Shown here piece after piece: positions 18,280 to 26,629 of a DNA stretch of 64,000 nucleotides. Under the pieces are notes generated by a model. It was not told the DNA's origin and did not search any database. It was given only the letters and a program-made list of their open reading frames with translations. This DNA is from Bacteroides fragilis (lineage in GTDB: Bacteria > Bacteroidota > Bacteroidia > Bacteroidales > DTGW01), in assembly GCA_945889005.1 (NCBI GenBank), contig CAMDBI010000014.1, positions 25,928 through 89,927 on the forward strand, written 5' to 3'. The position numbers and the translations under genes are program-made. How positions within the stretch are numbered: the first letter of the stretch is position 1; every line of letters starts with the position of its first letter.

Positions 18280-19590
18280 ATGGCTTCTATTATAATATTT
18301 TTGAGTGTACTATATTTTATGCGTATGAAATTAATTGTTGTTTTACTCATCATTTACGGTTTTTTGATTGTCATCGACTTGTATACTTACAAAGGACTTC
18401 GATCGCTTATACACCCAAAAACCGCTGTTAGAAATCTCAATATTGTTTTTTGGTTTATTAGTGTATTGGTTTATGGAGCCATAGCCTGGCAGTTTATCGA
18501 CCCTCCAAAGCAACGAGTGCCAGGGGCTTTTAATAGTATTTATCTTACTGCTTTTTTAATTTTATGCGTCTATATTCCAAAATTTATTTTTATTATTTTT
18601 CATGTTGCAGACGATCTATTGCATTTCATAAACCGAGCAATCGTTTTCTTTCAATCATTTCGAAGAAAAAAAGAACTTAAAAATATTCAACAAGAAAATA
18701 AGATAAGCCGTTATAAGTTTTTGTCTCAGACAGGTTTATTTATTGCCGCTATTCCTATTTTACCAATGATAAATGGATTTATAAAAGGGCGTTTTAACTT
18801 TACTATTTATAAGCAAAAGTTAGTATTCAAACAATTGCCCAAAGAGTTTTCGGGTTACAAGATTGTGCAATTGTCCGATATTCATATAGGAAGTTTCTAT
18901 GGCAACGAAAAAGAAATTGAACGTGCTTTCGAAATGGTCAATGCTCAAAATCCCGATTTAATTGTATTTACAGGCGATTTGGTCAACAACTACACCGAAG
19001 AAACACGGGGTTGGGAGCATATTTTTAGTAAGCTAAAAGCAAAAGACGGAATCATCTCAATTTTGGGCAATCACGACTATGGCGACTATTACACATGGCC
19101 ATCGAAAAAGGCACAAATCGACGATCACCATGCATTGCTCGAATTTCAGAAACAGGTTGGTTTCAACTTATTGCTCAATGAGCATGTTTGCGTAAACCGC
19201 CAACAAAGCAATATTGTAATCGCGGGAGTCGAGAACTGGGGCTTACCTCCATTCCGCCAATCTGGCGATTTGGAAAAAGCACTCAAAAATACCAGTGAAA
19301 ACGATTTTATAATTTTACTTACACACGATCCCTCGCATTGGGACGAGCAGGTTATTGGTAAGAAAAACATATACCTTAGCCTTTCGGGTCACACGCATGG
19401 TATGCAGTTTGGGTTCAAATGGAAAAATTTCGAATGGAGTCCGGCTAGTTGGAAGTACCCTCGTTGGGCTGGTTTGTACCAAGCCAAAAATCAATTCCTG
19501 TATGTCAATCGTGGCCTTGGATTTATTGGTATGCCTGCACGCGTAGGCATGAATCCCGAGATCACTGTTATTGAACTGTATAATGAGTAA
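18280..19590 (+). CDS. Membrane-anchored metallophosphoesterase
   Basis: A 436-residue protein. The N-terminal 165 residues hold about four hydrophobic segments (near 3-35, 53-72, 87-110 and 148-166), followed by a calcineurin-like phosphoesterase domain with all metal motifs: LSDIHIG (Asp200, His202), FTGDLVNN (Gly232-Asp233), LGNHDYGD (263-270), LLTHDPSHW, and SGHTHGMQFG. The family includes YkuE-like enzymes that act on lipids or UDP-sugars at the membrane; the substrate is not evident. The ATG at 18280 was kept; an in-frame ATG at residue 14 is possible. Its stop overlaps the start of the TonB receptor gene by 8 bp, so the two are co-transcribed. Confidence 0.88.
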   Translation: MASIIIFLSVLYFMRMKLIVVLLIIYGFLIVIDLYTYKGLRSLIHPKTAVRNLNIVFWFISVLVYGAIAWQFIDPPKQRVPGAFNSIYLTAFLILCVYIPKFIFIIFHVADDLLHFINRAIVFFQSFRRKKELKNIQQENKISRYKFLSQTGLFIAAIPILPMINGFIKGRFNFTIYKQKLVFKQLPKEFSGYKIVQLSDIHIGSFYGNEKEIERAFEMVNAQNPDLIVFTGDLVNNYTEETRGWEHIFSKLKAKDGIISILGNHDYGDYYTWPSKKAQIDDHHALLEFQKQVGFNLLLNEHVCVNRQQSNIVIAGVENWGLPPFRQSGDLEKALKNTSENDFIILLTHDPSHWDEQVIGKKNIYLSLSGHTHGMQFGFKWKNFEWSPASWKYPRWAGLYQAKNQFLYVNRGLGFIGMPARVGMNPEITVIELYNE

Positions 19591-21937
19591 ATATATGATT
19601 CGTATTTATTGCATTTTCTCGTTATTCATTATATTCTTTACTGTTAATGCTCAGACATATATAGTTCGTGGTTTTGTTGCCGATTCTACGACCAATGAAT
19701 TCTTACATGGAGCTAATGTTTTTACCAATACACAGAAGTCTACAACAAGCGATTCAACTGGTTTTTTTGAAATTAAAGTTGATTCGAAAGATTCATCTAT
19801 TTGTGTAAGTTATCTTGGATATAGAAATGAATGTCAATTTGTTAAAAATATTTTAAACTATAACTTCAAATTATTACCAATAGCAATACAAACAGAAGAA
19901 ATTGAAATTAAGGCAAACGCATCGAGACCAGTTGAGTCGATTCAAACTGGTTATACCGAATTGTCGAGAAAAGAAATATCAAATATTCCATATATATTGG
20001 GCGAACGAGATCCAATAAAAGCATTGCAATTAACTCCGGGTGTTTCAAAAACCGAAGCCGGACAAAGTTTTATAGTACGTGGGGGAAGTTCTGACCAAAA
20101 CTTAGTTATTCTCGACGGGGCTACGGTTTATAATCCATCTCATCTATTGGGTATTTTTTCAGTTTTTAATCCTCTAACAATCAATAATGTTAAGTTAATT
20201 AAAGCAGGAATGCCAGTCGAGTTTGGAGGACGTTTGTCGTCAATTCTCGATGTAGAAACTACACAACCCAATTTATCGATAAGCGAGGGTGAAATAAATG
20301 CGGGATTAATATTATCAAATATATACTTTTCAACTCCAATTATTAAAGATAAAGTGAGTGTTTCATTTGCTGTTAGAAGAAGCTATATCGATGAACTGAT
20401 AAAACCCGCTTTGGCTTTGGTTGTTAAAAATAAAGCTTTTAAATCGATTAAGTACAATTTTACCGATTTTAATTCGAAAATATTGGTGCAACTCAATCAA
20501 AACAATCAATTCAATATCAATATATACTTTGGTGGCGACAATTTTGGCTTAAACCAAGACATTATTCTTTTAGAAAACACCATGAATTGGAATAATAAAT
20601 TGATTTCATTTCAATGGCGTTATTATAACAAAAGCTTTAAAATGTCCAATACGCTTTATTATACCGACTATAAAATGAAATTTATTGCCAATCAGGATGT
20701 TATAAATTTCATACTAAAAAGCAGTATGTCTGAACTATCGTTGAAAACAAAATATGAGTTAGAAAAATTTGAAACTAAAATTTTGTGTGGTCACGAAATT
20801 GGACTCACCAATTTTTCGCCCATTTATAGTAAAGCCTCAATGGGCAATTTGTCGTCGGAAATGGGTACCAGTAATATATTTAAAGTAGTAAATGCGGCAG
20901 GATACATATCGCTTGAAAGAAATATTTCCGAAAAAATCTTGATTTATACAGGAGTTAGAACCAATTTTCATTATCATATTGGACCCTATACTACATACAG
21001 TCGCGATTTTCAATCGCGAATTATTGATACATTGTATGTTTCAAAAAATAAGATTGTATATAAACTCATCAAGCCCGAGTTTAGAGCTTCTATCAGGTAT
21101 ATGATTAACAAAATATCGTCGGTAAAATGCTCGTATACCGACAATTATCAAACTATTTTACAAGTGAGCTCTACTTCGGTAAGTATGCCAACCGATTTTT
21201 GGGTTCCGGCTACCAATTCAATCGCTCCACAGAAATGCCGTCAAATTTCGTTGGGTTATTATAGAAATATTGTTGATAAAGAGTATGTTTTTTCTTTCGA
21301 AAGCTATTTGAAAGATTACACCAACCAGATTGAAATAAGAGAGGGCTTGATGAATACCATTACAAAAAAATCTTTTGAAGACAACCTTATTTTTGGAAAA
21401 GGTATATCATTTGGAGGTGAATTTTTTCTTACAAAAAAGAAAGGTAATATAACAGGTTGGATTTCATATACTATAGCAAGGTCTATCAGAATGTTTAATG
21501 AAATAAACGAAGGCGACTTTTTTCCATCAAAATATGATCGAACGCACGATCTTTCGGTGGTGGCAAGTTACAGATTTAATGAAAAATGGTTGTTTTCAGG
21601 AGTATTTATATATGCTACCGGCAATGCGTTTACTTTGCCCAATGGACGTTATATCGTTCAAGGCAATTTATTGAATCAATATGGGCGTTACAATTCATAT
21701 CGACTTCCTCCCTATCACCGTGTAGATGTATCGGCTACGCGGTTTCTTCAAAAAAGAAAAAATATGGAGAGTGAAATCAATTTTTCGGTTTTCAATATTT
21801 ACAACCGTAGTAACCCATTTTATGTATACGTGAGAGCGCTTGGCAATTTCAATACATACGATATTGATATTAAGCCCGAATCTGTTTCATTATTACCAAT
21901 TTTACCATCAGTAACTTATATTATTCGTTTTAAATGA
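19583..21937 (+). CDS. TonB-dependent outer-membrane receptor with CarboxypepD_reg-like domain
   Basis: About 784 residues when started at the ATG at 19583 (MSKYMIRIY), which overlaps the upstream stop. Signal peptide to about residue 25 (FTVNAQ). Then a carboxypeptidase-regulatory-like domain (VRGFVADSTTNEFLHGANVFT..., 25-105), a plug domain (about 115-225, with LTPGVSK, FIVRGGSSDQNLVILDG and PVEFGGRLSSILDV) and a beta-barrel ending YIIRFK with the terminal aromatic-rich strand. It imports an unknown ligand with TonB energy. The DUF4249 lipoprotein gene overlaps its stop by 4 bp, a pairing common in Bacteroidota and similar in logic to SusC/SusD. Confidence 0.93.
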   Translation: MSKYMIRIYCIFSLFIIFFTVNAQTYIVRGFVADSTTNEFLHGANVFTNTQKSTTSDSTGFFEIKVDSKDSSICVSYLGYRNECQFVKNILNYNFKLLPIAIQTEEIEIKANASRPVESIQTGYTELSRKEISNIPYILGERDPIKALQLTPGVSKTEAGQSFIVRGGSSDQNLVILDGATVYNPSHLLGIFSVFNPLTINNVKLIKAGMPVEFGGRLSSILDVETTQPNLSISEGEINAGLILSNIYFSTPIIKDKVSVSFAVRRSYIDELIKPALALVVKNKAFKSIKYNFTDFNSKILVQLNQNNQFNINIYFGGDNFGLNQDIILLENTMNWNNKLISFQWRYYNKSFKMSNTLYYTDYKMKFIANQDVINFILKSSMSELSLKTKYELEKFETKILCGHEIGLTNFSPIYSKASMGNLSSEMGTSNIFKVVNAAGYISLERNISEKILIYTGVRTNFHYHIGPYTTYSRDFQSRIIDTLYVSKNKIVYKLIKPEFRASIRYMINKISSVKCSYTDNYQTILQVSSTSVSMPTDFWVPATNSIAPQKCRQISLGYYRNIVDKEYVFSFESYLKDYTNQIEIREGLMNTITKKSFEDNLIFGKGISFGGEFFLTKKKGNITGWISYTIARSIRMFNEINEGDFFPSKYDRTHDLSVVASYRFNEKWLFSGVFIYATGNAFTLPNGRYIVQGNLLNQYGRYNSYRLPPYHRVDVSATRFLQKRKNMESEINFSVFNIYNRSNPFYVYVRALGNFNTYDIDIKPESVSLLPILPSVTYIIRFK

Positions 21938-22782
21938 AATACATTGTAATTATATTCATATTAGGAATAATTATTTCGTGCAACAACGATCCATTGTTGG
22001 ATATTGACAATGCTCAAAAAACAATTGTTGTCGATGCTTGGATCGAAGAAGGCTCGGGTCCCAATGTTTTGCTTACCTGGAATTCGCCCTATTTTACCAA
22101 GTTGGATAGCGAAAGTATTGCTAAATTGGTAATTAGAAGCGCCAAGGTAACTGTGTCCGATAGTGTTACGACTGAGATTTTAACCTTAAGAAACAATAAG
22201 AATAGTTTTCCTCCTTATGTATACCAGGGATTCGATATAGTTGGACAATCGGGCCGAAAATATACTTTGAAGGTAGAATATAAAGATTTTGTATTAGAAG
22301 CAACAACAAGCATTCCTCGATCGGTTGCTATCGATTCGGCTTGGTTTGAGTTAAATGAAAAAGACGATTCTACGGGAACGGTTTTTTTAAATTTTATTGA
22401 CGATCCAAACGAGAAAAATTATTATAGAACGTATAGCAGGATTTTTAAAAAACAGAAAAAATATTTCCCAACTTTGTATTCGAACTTCGACGATAAATAT
22501 TTCGATAAAACTCAAATTTCGCTGGAGTTGAATCAAGGTCCCGAGGCTTATATAGAATACGATATTGATATCAATTATAGCTTGGGCGACTCTATAATAA
22601 TGAAACTAACTACAATCGATGCAAATACTTATAATTATTGGAATATATATCAACAAGAAGTAATTAATATTGGTAACCCCTTTGCATCTAGTTTTTCGAC
22701 TATTCCCAGTAATATTTCAAAGCCAGGATTAGGTATTTGGGCGGGTTATGGCGTTTCTTACTATTCCATCAAAGCCAAATAA
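21934..22782 (+). CDS. DUF4249 outer-membrane lipoprotein
   Basis: A 282-residue lipoprotein: MKYIVIIFILGIIISCNND has a lipobox with Cys16, followed by the typical DUF4249 opening (QKTIVVDAWIEEGSGPNVLLTWNSPYF), beta-rich throughout, ending in GLGIWAGYGVSYY. DUF4249 proteins are usually encoded directly after a TonB receptor, as here with a 4-bp ATGA overlap, and probably act as the surface lid or ligand-capture partner of that receptor. A terminator follows immediately. Confidence 0.9.
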   Translation: MKYIVIIFILGIIISCNNDPLLDIDNAQKTIVVDAWIEEGSGPNVLLTWNSPYFTKLDSESIAKLVIRSAKVTVSDSVTTEILTLRNNKNSFPPYVYQGFDIVGQSGRKYTLKVEYKDFVLEATTSIPRSVAIDSAWFELNEKDDSTGTVFLNFIDDPNEKNYYRTYSRIFKKQKKYFPTLYSNFDDKYFDKTQISLELNQGPEAYIEYDIDINYSLGDSIIMKLTTIDANTYNYWNIYQQEVINIGNPFASSFSTIPSNISKPGLGIWAGYGVSYYSIKAK

Positions 22783-22813
22783 AAAAGGCCTGTGTTTTCA
22801 CACAAGCCTTTTT
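22781..22813. terminator. Bidirectional terminator between DUF4249 gene and lipoprotein A
   Basis: Hairpin with arms AAAAAAGGCCTGTG and CACAAGCCTTTTT, one internal mismatch, ending in a T run in both directions. A near-identical copy lies at 24491-24521, as part of the duplicated unit. Confidence 0.85.
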
Positions 22814-22833
22814 ATTATTTCTTTAATTTATGA

Positions 22834-24258
22834 CTATTCAATTTTATTTTGCATTTTAGTAGCCATTTTTTCAAACTCATCTGCTACATTATCAAATCCT
22901 TTTTCAAAATAAGTTTCGATATCTTCATAAGTTCCATCACCAAATTTAAGCTTTATATTCATGTCACTATGGTATTCTGCAGCATCATTTACTACATAGA
23001 ACTCTCCATCGCAAATCTTTTTCTGTTTAGCTGTATTGATCAATGCTATTTCAATATTTGTGTTTACTACACCAATCATTTCTTCATTCATTTTCTTGTC
23101 AATATCGTAATACTCCATATTTTCAGCCTTTTGGATTTCCATGTATTCCTTTTGATAATTAGTCCAATCAACATTATAACCGCCGTATTTTTTATAAAAA
23201 TCTTTCCATTTGGTTTCGTATTTTGAAGATAAAGCATCATATTGGCTTTCATATTTATCATCGATAGCACGACCGGCTGGCATCATCGTTTTAACATCAA
23301 TATTACCAATTAATTTTACATCCATAATGGCAATATATGCTCCCGCTTTGGTTACCACTTTGTCTAGTTCAGATTCATCTTCCATCGATGACATAGCATC
23401 TTCGGTAAAAGTACCCTCTGCCAATTCGCCAAATGAAATGATGTTTTTAGTGGCATTTTTAAAAATAACATCGGTAGAGATTTTCGTGTTTGTATTATCA
23501 AACTCGCCTGAAAGTGAATAGACTCCGATAGTTAATGACGCATTTACTTTTGTTGGAGTACCATCTGCTTTATAAGTTGCCGTAAAAACAAACTTCATTT
23601 CTTCTTTGCTATTAACGGTTAATAGAATTTCGGCCGATTTAGGTAAATCATAAAACTCTTCTGAAATTTTACCTTTTTCGGTTATTGTAAAGGTTGTAAT
23701 ATTTGATATTTTCAATTTCCCGGTGTTCGTGGTTGCTGTTTCTGAAGCAGGGAAATTGATTATTATTGCATCTTCTCTATTTTCAGTTTCTTCAAGTTCT
23801 TTTGTTGAGAAGTTGTATGTATAAGTCATACCTTTAATTTCATTCCATTGATTAATAATAGTGTCTGGCGTCGAAACTTCTTCTTCAGACGAAACTTCTT
23901 TTTCAATAGATTTCAATAGTGCGTAAGCATTGTTTTTGTCGTCTGACAAACTTGCAACACTAGAAATTATTGACATATATGGAGTTGCAGATTTCAAATT
24001 ACTATCCATACGTTTGATCATACTGGCAGCCGCGTTAATTGCAGTCTGGTCGGTGAGTGTACTAAGTTCTTGAGCAACACTAACACCGGTACTAGATAAT
24101 ACTTCTTTTTGTTGCTCTGGAGTAAGATTGTCGGCAGCTACATTGGTCGAAAGCTCTTCGCTAAGGGCCAAACCTAAATCTTCAGTTTCCTTTTCTTCGC
24201 ATGACCACAACATCATTACGCATGCAATACTGATAGCTAAAAATTTTAAATTTCTCAT
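22834..24258 (-). CDS. Surface-type lipoprotein A (tandem paralogue)
   Basis: A 474-residue lipoprotein with lipobox LWSC (Cys20) and acidic residues right after it (CEEKE), the kind of signal that sends Bacteroidota lipoproteins to the cell surface. The body has no recognised domain: an N-terminal helical part with LTDQTAINAAASMIKRM, a beta-rich centre (ILLTVNSKEEMKFVF, ASLTIGVYSLSGEF) and a helical C terminus rich in Lys, Glu and Tyr. It is about three-quarters identical by eye to lipoprotein B encoded upstream at 24542-26017. Function unknown. Confidence 0.75.
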   Translation of the reverse strand: MRNLKFLAISIACVMMLWSCEEKETEDLGLALSEELSTNVAADNLTPEQQKEVLSSTGVSVAQELSTLTDQTAINAAASMIKRMDSNLKSATPYMSIISSVASLSDDKNNAYALLKSIEKEVSSEEEVSTPDTIINQWNEIKGMTYTYNFSTKELEETENREDAIIINFPASETATTNTGKLKISNITTFTITEKGKISEEFYDLPKSAEILLTVNSKEEMKFVFTATYKADGTPTKVNASLTIGVYSLSGEFDNTNTKISTDVIFKNATKNIISFGELAEGTFTEDAMSSMEDESELDKVVTKAGAYIAIMDVKLIGNIDVKTMMPAGRAIDDKYESQYDALSSKYETKWKDFYKKYGGYNVDWTNYQKEYMEIQKAENMEYYDIDKKMNEEMIGVVNTNIEIALINTAKQKKICDGEFYVVNDAAEYHSDMNIKLKFGDGTYEDIETYFEKGFDNVADEFEKMATKMQNKIE

Positions 24259-24490
24259 TTTTTAATAAATTTAAGTGAATAATAATTTCAATTTTAAAAT
24301 TATGAATAAAAATTGAAACAAACACCATGCCAAAAAATATTTTAAAATTTTTGGCAAAAAATCTAGAGAAAAATACGACTACTCTTGCGCCTCCAAAAAC
24401 AATACGGCTAAACAAAAGCTTTAATTTTTTTTAGTGTTTTATTAAATTCTACTATGACAAATTATGAAACCAATGTAAATAATGTCAAAT
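24259..24490. other. Duplicated leader and relic tRNA promoter between lipoproteins A and B
   Basis: This interval carries the leader of lipoprotein A plus a decayed copy of the tRNA-Lys promoter region: GACTACTCTTGCGCCTCC corresponds to GACTACCTTTGCGCCACC at 26141. There is no tRNA here. It also contains the inverted repeat TGCCAAAAA/TTTTTGGCA (24328-24356), whose right arm is lost in the other copy. Confidence 0.65.
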
Positions 24491-24521
24491 AAAAAAGGCC
24501 TGTGAAATCACAAGCCTTTTT
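24491..24521. terminator. Terminator of lipoprotein B
   Basis: Hairpin AAAAGGCCTGTG / CACAAGCCTTTT around AAAT with one mismatch, flanked by T and A runs. Almost the same as the hairpin at 22781-22813. Confidence 0.85.
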
Positions 24522-24541
24522 ATTATTTCTGTAATTAATGA

Positions 24542-26017
24542 CTATTCAATTTTATTTTGCATTTTAGTAAGCATTTTTTCAAACTCATCTGCTACATTAT
24601 CAAATCCTTTTTCAAAATAAGTCTCGATGTCTTCATAAGTTCCATCTCCAAATTTAAGTTTAATATTCATGTCACTTTCGTAATTAAATTCATCATTTAC
24701 TAAATAGAAGACCCCTTCGCATATTTTTTTCATTTTAGCTGTATTGATCAAAGAAATTTCTATGTATTTGCCTACAACACCAATCATTTCTTCATTCATT
24801 TTCTTATCAATGTAGAAACGCTCCATATTCTCAGCCTTCTGGATATCATTGTATTCCTTTTGATAATTAGACCAATCTACATTATAACCTCCATATTTTT
24901 TATTAAAATCTATCCATTTGGTTTCGTATTTTGAATCTAAAGCATTATATTGACTTTCATATTTATCATTGATAGCACGACCTTCTGGCATCATGTTTTT
25001 AACGTCAACTTTACCAATTAATTTTATATCAAAAATAGCAATATATGCACTTGCTTTAGTAACAACTTTATCAAATTCGTCGTCATTTTCCATCGACGAA
25101 ATTGCATCTTCGGTAAAATTACCTTCGGCCAATTCGCCAAATGAAATTATGTTTTTAGAAGCATTTTTAAATATTACATCGGTAGAGAATTTAGAGTTTG
25201 TATTTTCCAATGCACCTGAAAGTGTAAATGTACCAATTGTTAATGTTGCATTTACTTTGGTAGGTATACCATCTGCTTTATAGGTAGCCGAAAAAACAAA
25301 TTTCATTTCTTCTTTGCTATTAACGGTTAATAGCATTTGGGCAGATGCCGGTAAATCGTAAATCTCTTCAGAAATTATAGATTTTTCGGTTAATTTAAAT
25401 GTTGAAATATTAGATATTTTCAATTTTCCGGTGTTTGAAGTTGCTGTTTCTGATGCAGGGAAATTGATAATTACAGAATTCTCTGTATTATCAGTTTGGT
25501 CAAATTCCTTAGTTATAAAATTATATGTTAAAGTCGTACCTTTTATTTCATTCCATTGTGAAATTATTGTGTCTGGCGAAGAAACTTCTTCTTCAATCGA
25601 TTTTAATAACGAGTAAGCATTATTATTGTCGTTAGATAAACTTGCTACATTAGAAATGATTGACATAAAAGGAGTTGCCGATTTCTGAGAACCACTCATA
25701 CGTTTGACCATACTAGCAGCCGCGTTTATTGCTGTCTGGTCGGTGAGTGTACTTAGTTCTTGTGCAATACTTACACCTGTTGTCGACAATACTTCTTTTT
25801 GTTGTTCAGGGGAAAGATTATCGAGAGCAAAATTAGTAGAATCATCAGCAACAATATTTGTAGAATCATCAGTAACTATATTAGTAGAATCATCAATAAC
25901 TAGATTTGTCGAATCAGAATCTTTAAGATCTAAAATATCTTCCTTTTCCTTTTCTTCGCATGACCACAACATCATTACACATGCGATACTAATAGCTAAA
26001 AATTTTAAATTTCTCAT
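24542..26017 (-). CDS. Surface-type lipoprotein B (tandem paralogue with 8-residue repeats)
   Basis: A 491-residue lipoprotein with the same signal as lipoprotein A (lipobox LWSC, Cys20, then EEKEKED). Residues 35-66 are four tandem copies of an eight-residue repeat (DSTNLVID, DSTNIVTD, DSTNIVAD, DSTNFALD) that lipoprotein A lacks; the repeat lies between the lipid anchor and the globular part, so it probably acts as a stalk. The rest aligns along its full length with lipoprotein A, including LTDQTAINAAASMVKRM and the conserved C terminus GFDNVADEFEKM. No known domain. Confidence 0.75.
   Translation of the reverse strand: MRNLKFLAISIACVMMLWSCEEKEKEDILDLKDSDSTNLVIDDSTNIVTDDSTNIVADDSTNFALDNLSPEQQKEVLSTTGVSIAQELSTLTDQTAINAAASMVKRMSGSQKSATPFMSIISNVASLSNDNNNAYSLLKSIEEEVSSPDTIISQWNEIKGTTLTYNFITKEFDQTDNTENSVIINFPASETATSNTGKLKISNISTFKLTEKSIISEEIYDLPASAQMLLTVNSKEEMKFVFSATYKADGIPTKVNATLTIGTFTLSGALENTNSKFSTDVIFKNASKNIISFGELAEGNFTEDAISSMENDDEFDKVVTKASAYIAIFDIKLIGKVDVKNMMPEGRAINDKYESQYNALDSKYETKWIDFNKKYGGYNVDWSNYQKEYNDIQKAENMERFYIDKKMNEEMIGVVGKYIEISLINTAKMKKICEGVFYLVNDEFNYESDMNIKLKFGDGTYEDIETYFEKGFDNVADEFEKMLTKMQNKIE
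25820..25915 (-). repeat. Four 24-bp tandem repeats encoding (DSTNxxxD)4
   Basis: In-frame 24-bp repeat with the core GTAGAATCATCA on the plus strand. The copies differ at a few bases. It encodes the acidic spacer of lipoprotein B, and is absent from the paralogue. Confidence 0.85.
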
Positions 26018-26120
26018 TTTTTAATATATTTAAGTGAATAATAATTTCAATTTTAAAATTAAAAATGAAAAATGAAACAAACTCCATGCCAAAAAATATT
26101 TTAAAATTTCTTAGAAAAAA

Positions 26121-26150
26121 TTTGGTGAGAAAAAAAAACCGACTACCTTT
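26121..26150 (+). promoter_or_regulatory. Promoter of tRNA-Lys
   Basis: TTTG at 26121-26124, then 18 bp, then TACCTTTG at 26143-26150, a full match to the Bacteroidota -33/-7 consensus. The transcript would start near 26157, about 85 nt before the tRNA, and end at the terminator at 26323. Confidence 0.7.
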
Positions 26151-26241
26151 GCGCCACCAAAAAACAAAACGGCTGAACAAAAGGTTTAACTTTTTAGTGT
26201 ATTGGTTTGAAAAGCATACAATTATAAAATATTAATAGGTC

Positions 26242-26317
26242 GATTCTGTAGCTCAGCTGGTAGAGCACATCCCTTTTAAGGATGGGGTCCTGGGTTCGAG
26301 CCCCAGCAGGATCACCA
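26242..26317 (+). tRNA. tRNA-Lys (anticodon UUU)
   Basis: A 76-nt cloverleaf: acceptor GATTCTG pairs with CAGGATC (26307-26313), D arm GCTC/GAGC, anticodon stem CATCC/GGATG with loop CTTTTAA giving anticodon TTT, T arm CTGGG/CCCAG with TTCGAGC loop, discriminator A and an encoded CCA (26315-26317). All stems are paired apart from one G-T in the acceptor. Confidence 0.97.
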
Positions 26318-26322
26318 AAATT

Positions 26323-26352
26323 AGCCCTGGTTTTTTAACCGGGGCTTTTTTT
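26323..26352 (+). terminator. Terminator of tRNA-Lys
   Basis: AGCCCTGGTT (26323-26332), loop TTTT, AACCGGGGCT (26337-26346), one G-T pair, followed by eight or more T. A classic rho-independent terminator directly after the tRNA. Confidence 0.9.
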
Positions 26353-26629
26353 TGCTTATACTCTAACCTCTAATTAAGTTTGATAAATATAACCACAAAG
26401 GCAACAAAGTTAATCTCAAAGTCACACAAAGGCTTATTTTTAAAATAATATGAATTATTCTTATTATTTATTTTCTTAGAGATATTTTGTGCAATCCTTA
26501 GACGACTTCGTGGTTTAAAAAGACTCAAACAAACAATAAACCCAAAGGCGAAAAATAAAAAGTTCAATAAAACAATGTCTAAAGCCTAATATACTAAATA
26601 TTTCTTAGCGACTTTGCGTCTTCGCGTTT
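26353..26629. repeat. Interspersed-repeat remnant between tRNA-Lys and pyrD
   Basis: The sequence has AACCACAAAG (26391-26400) and the reverse-complementary-like CTTCGTGGTT (26506-26515), with CTCAAAGTCACACAAAGG and GCGACTTTGCGTCTTCGCG around them. Such CTTTGCG/CACAAAG stretches are widespread interspersed repeats in Bacteroidota genomes. The 65-codon minus-strand frame here looks accidental. Confidence 0.55.

Larger units (their letters stand above)
22777..26215. repeat. Tandem duplication of about 1.7 kb (lipoprotein gene with terminator and leader)
   Basis: Copy 1 is about 22777-24440, copy 2 about 24485-26215. Both contain, in order, the same terminator, the lipoprotein gene, the same leader (AATAATTTCAATTTTAAAAT) and the same stretch around the tRNA-Lys promoter, ending near TTTAGTGT. 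Coding and non-coding parts have diverged together, so this is one segmental duplication and not two gene acquisitions. Confidence 0.85.

Noticed and set aside
25820..25915. Short regular repeats that could suggest a CRISPR array
   Set aside because: The units are 24 bp, contiguous and in frame with no spacers, so they are a coding minisatellite.
26370..26567. 65-codon minus-strand frame after tRNA-Lys
   Set aside because: It lies in repeat-like sequence with no ribosome-binding site and no conservation signal visible.
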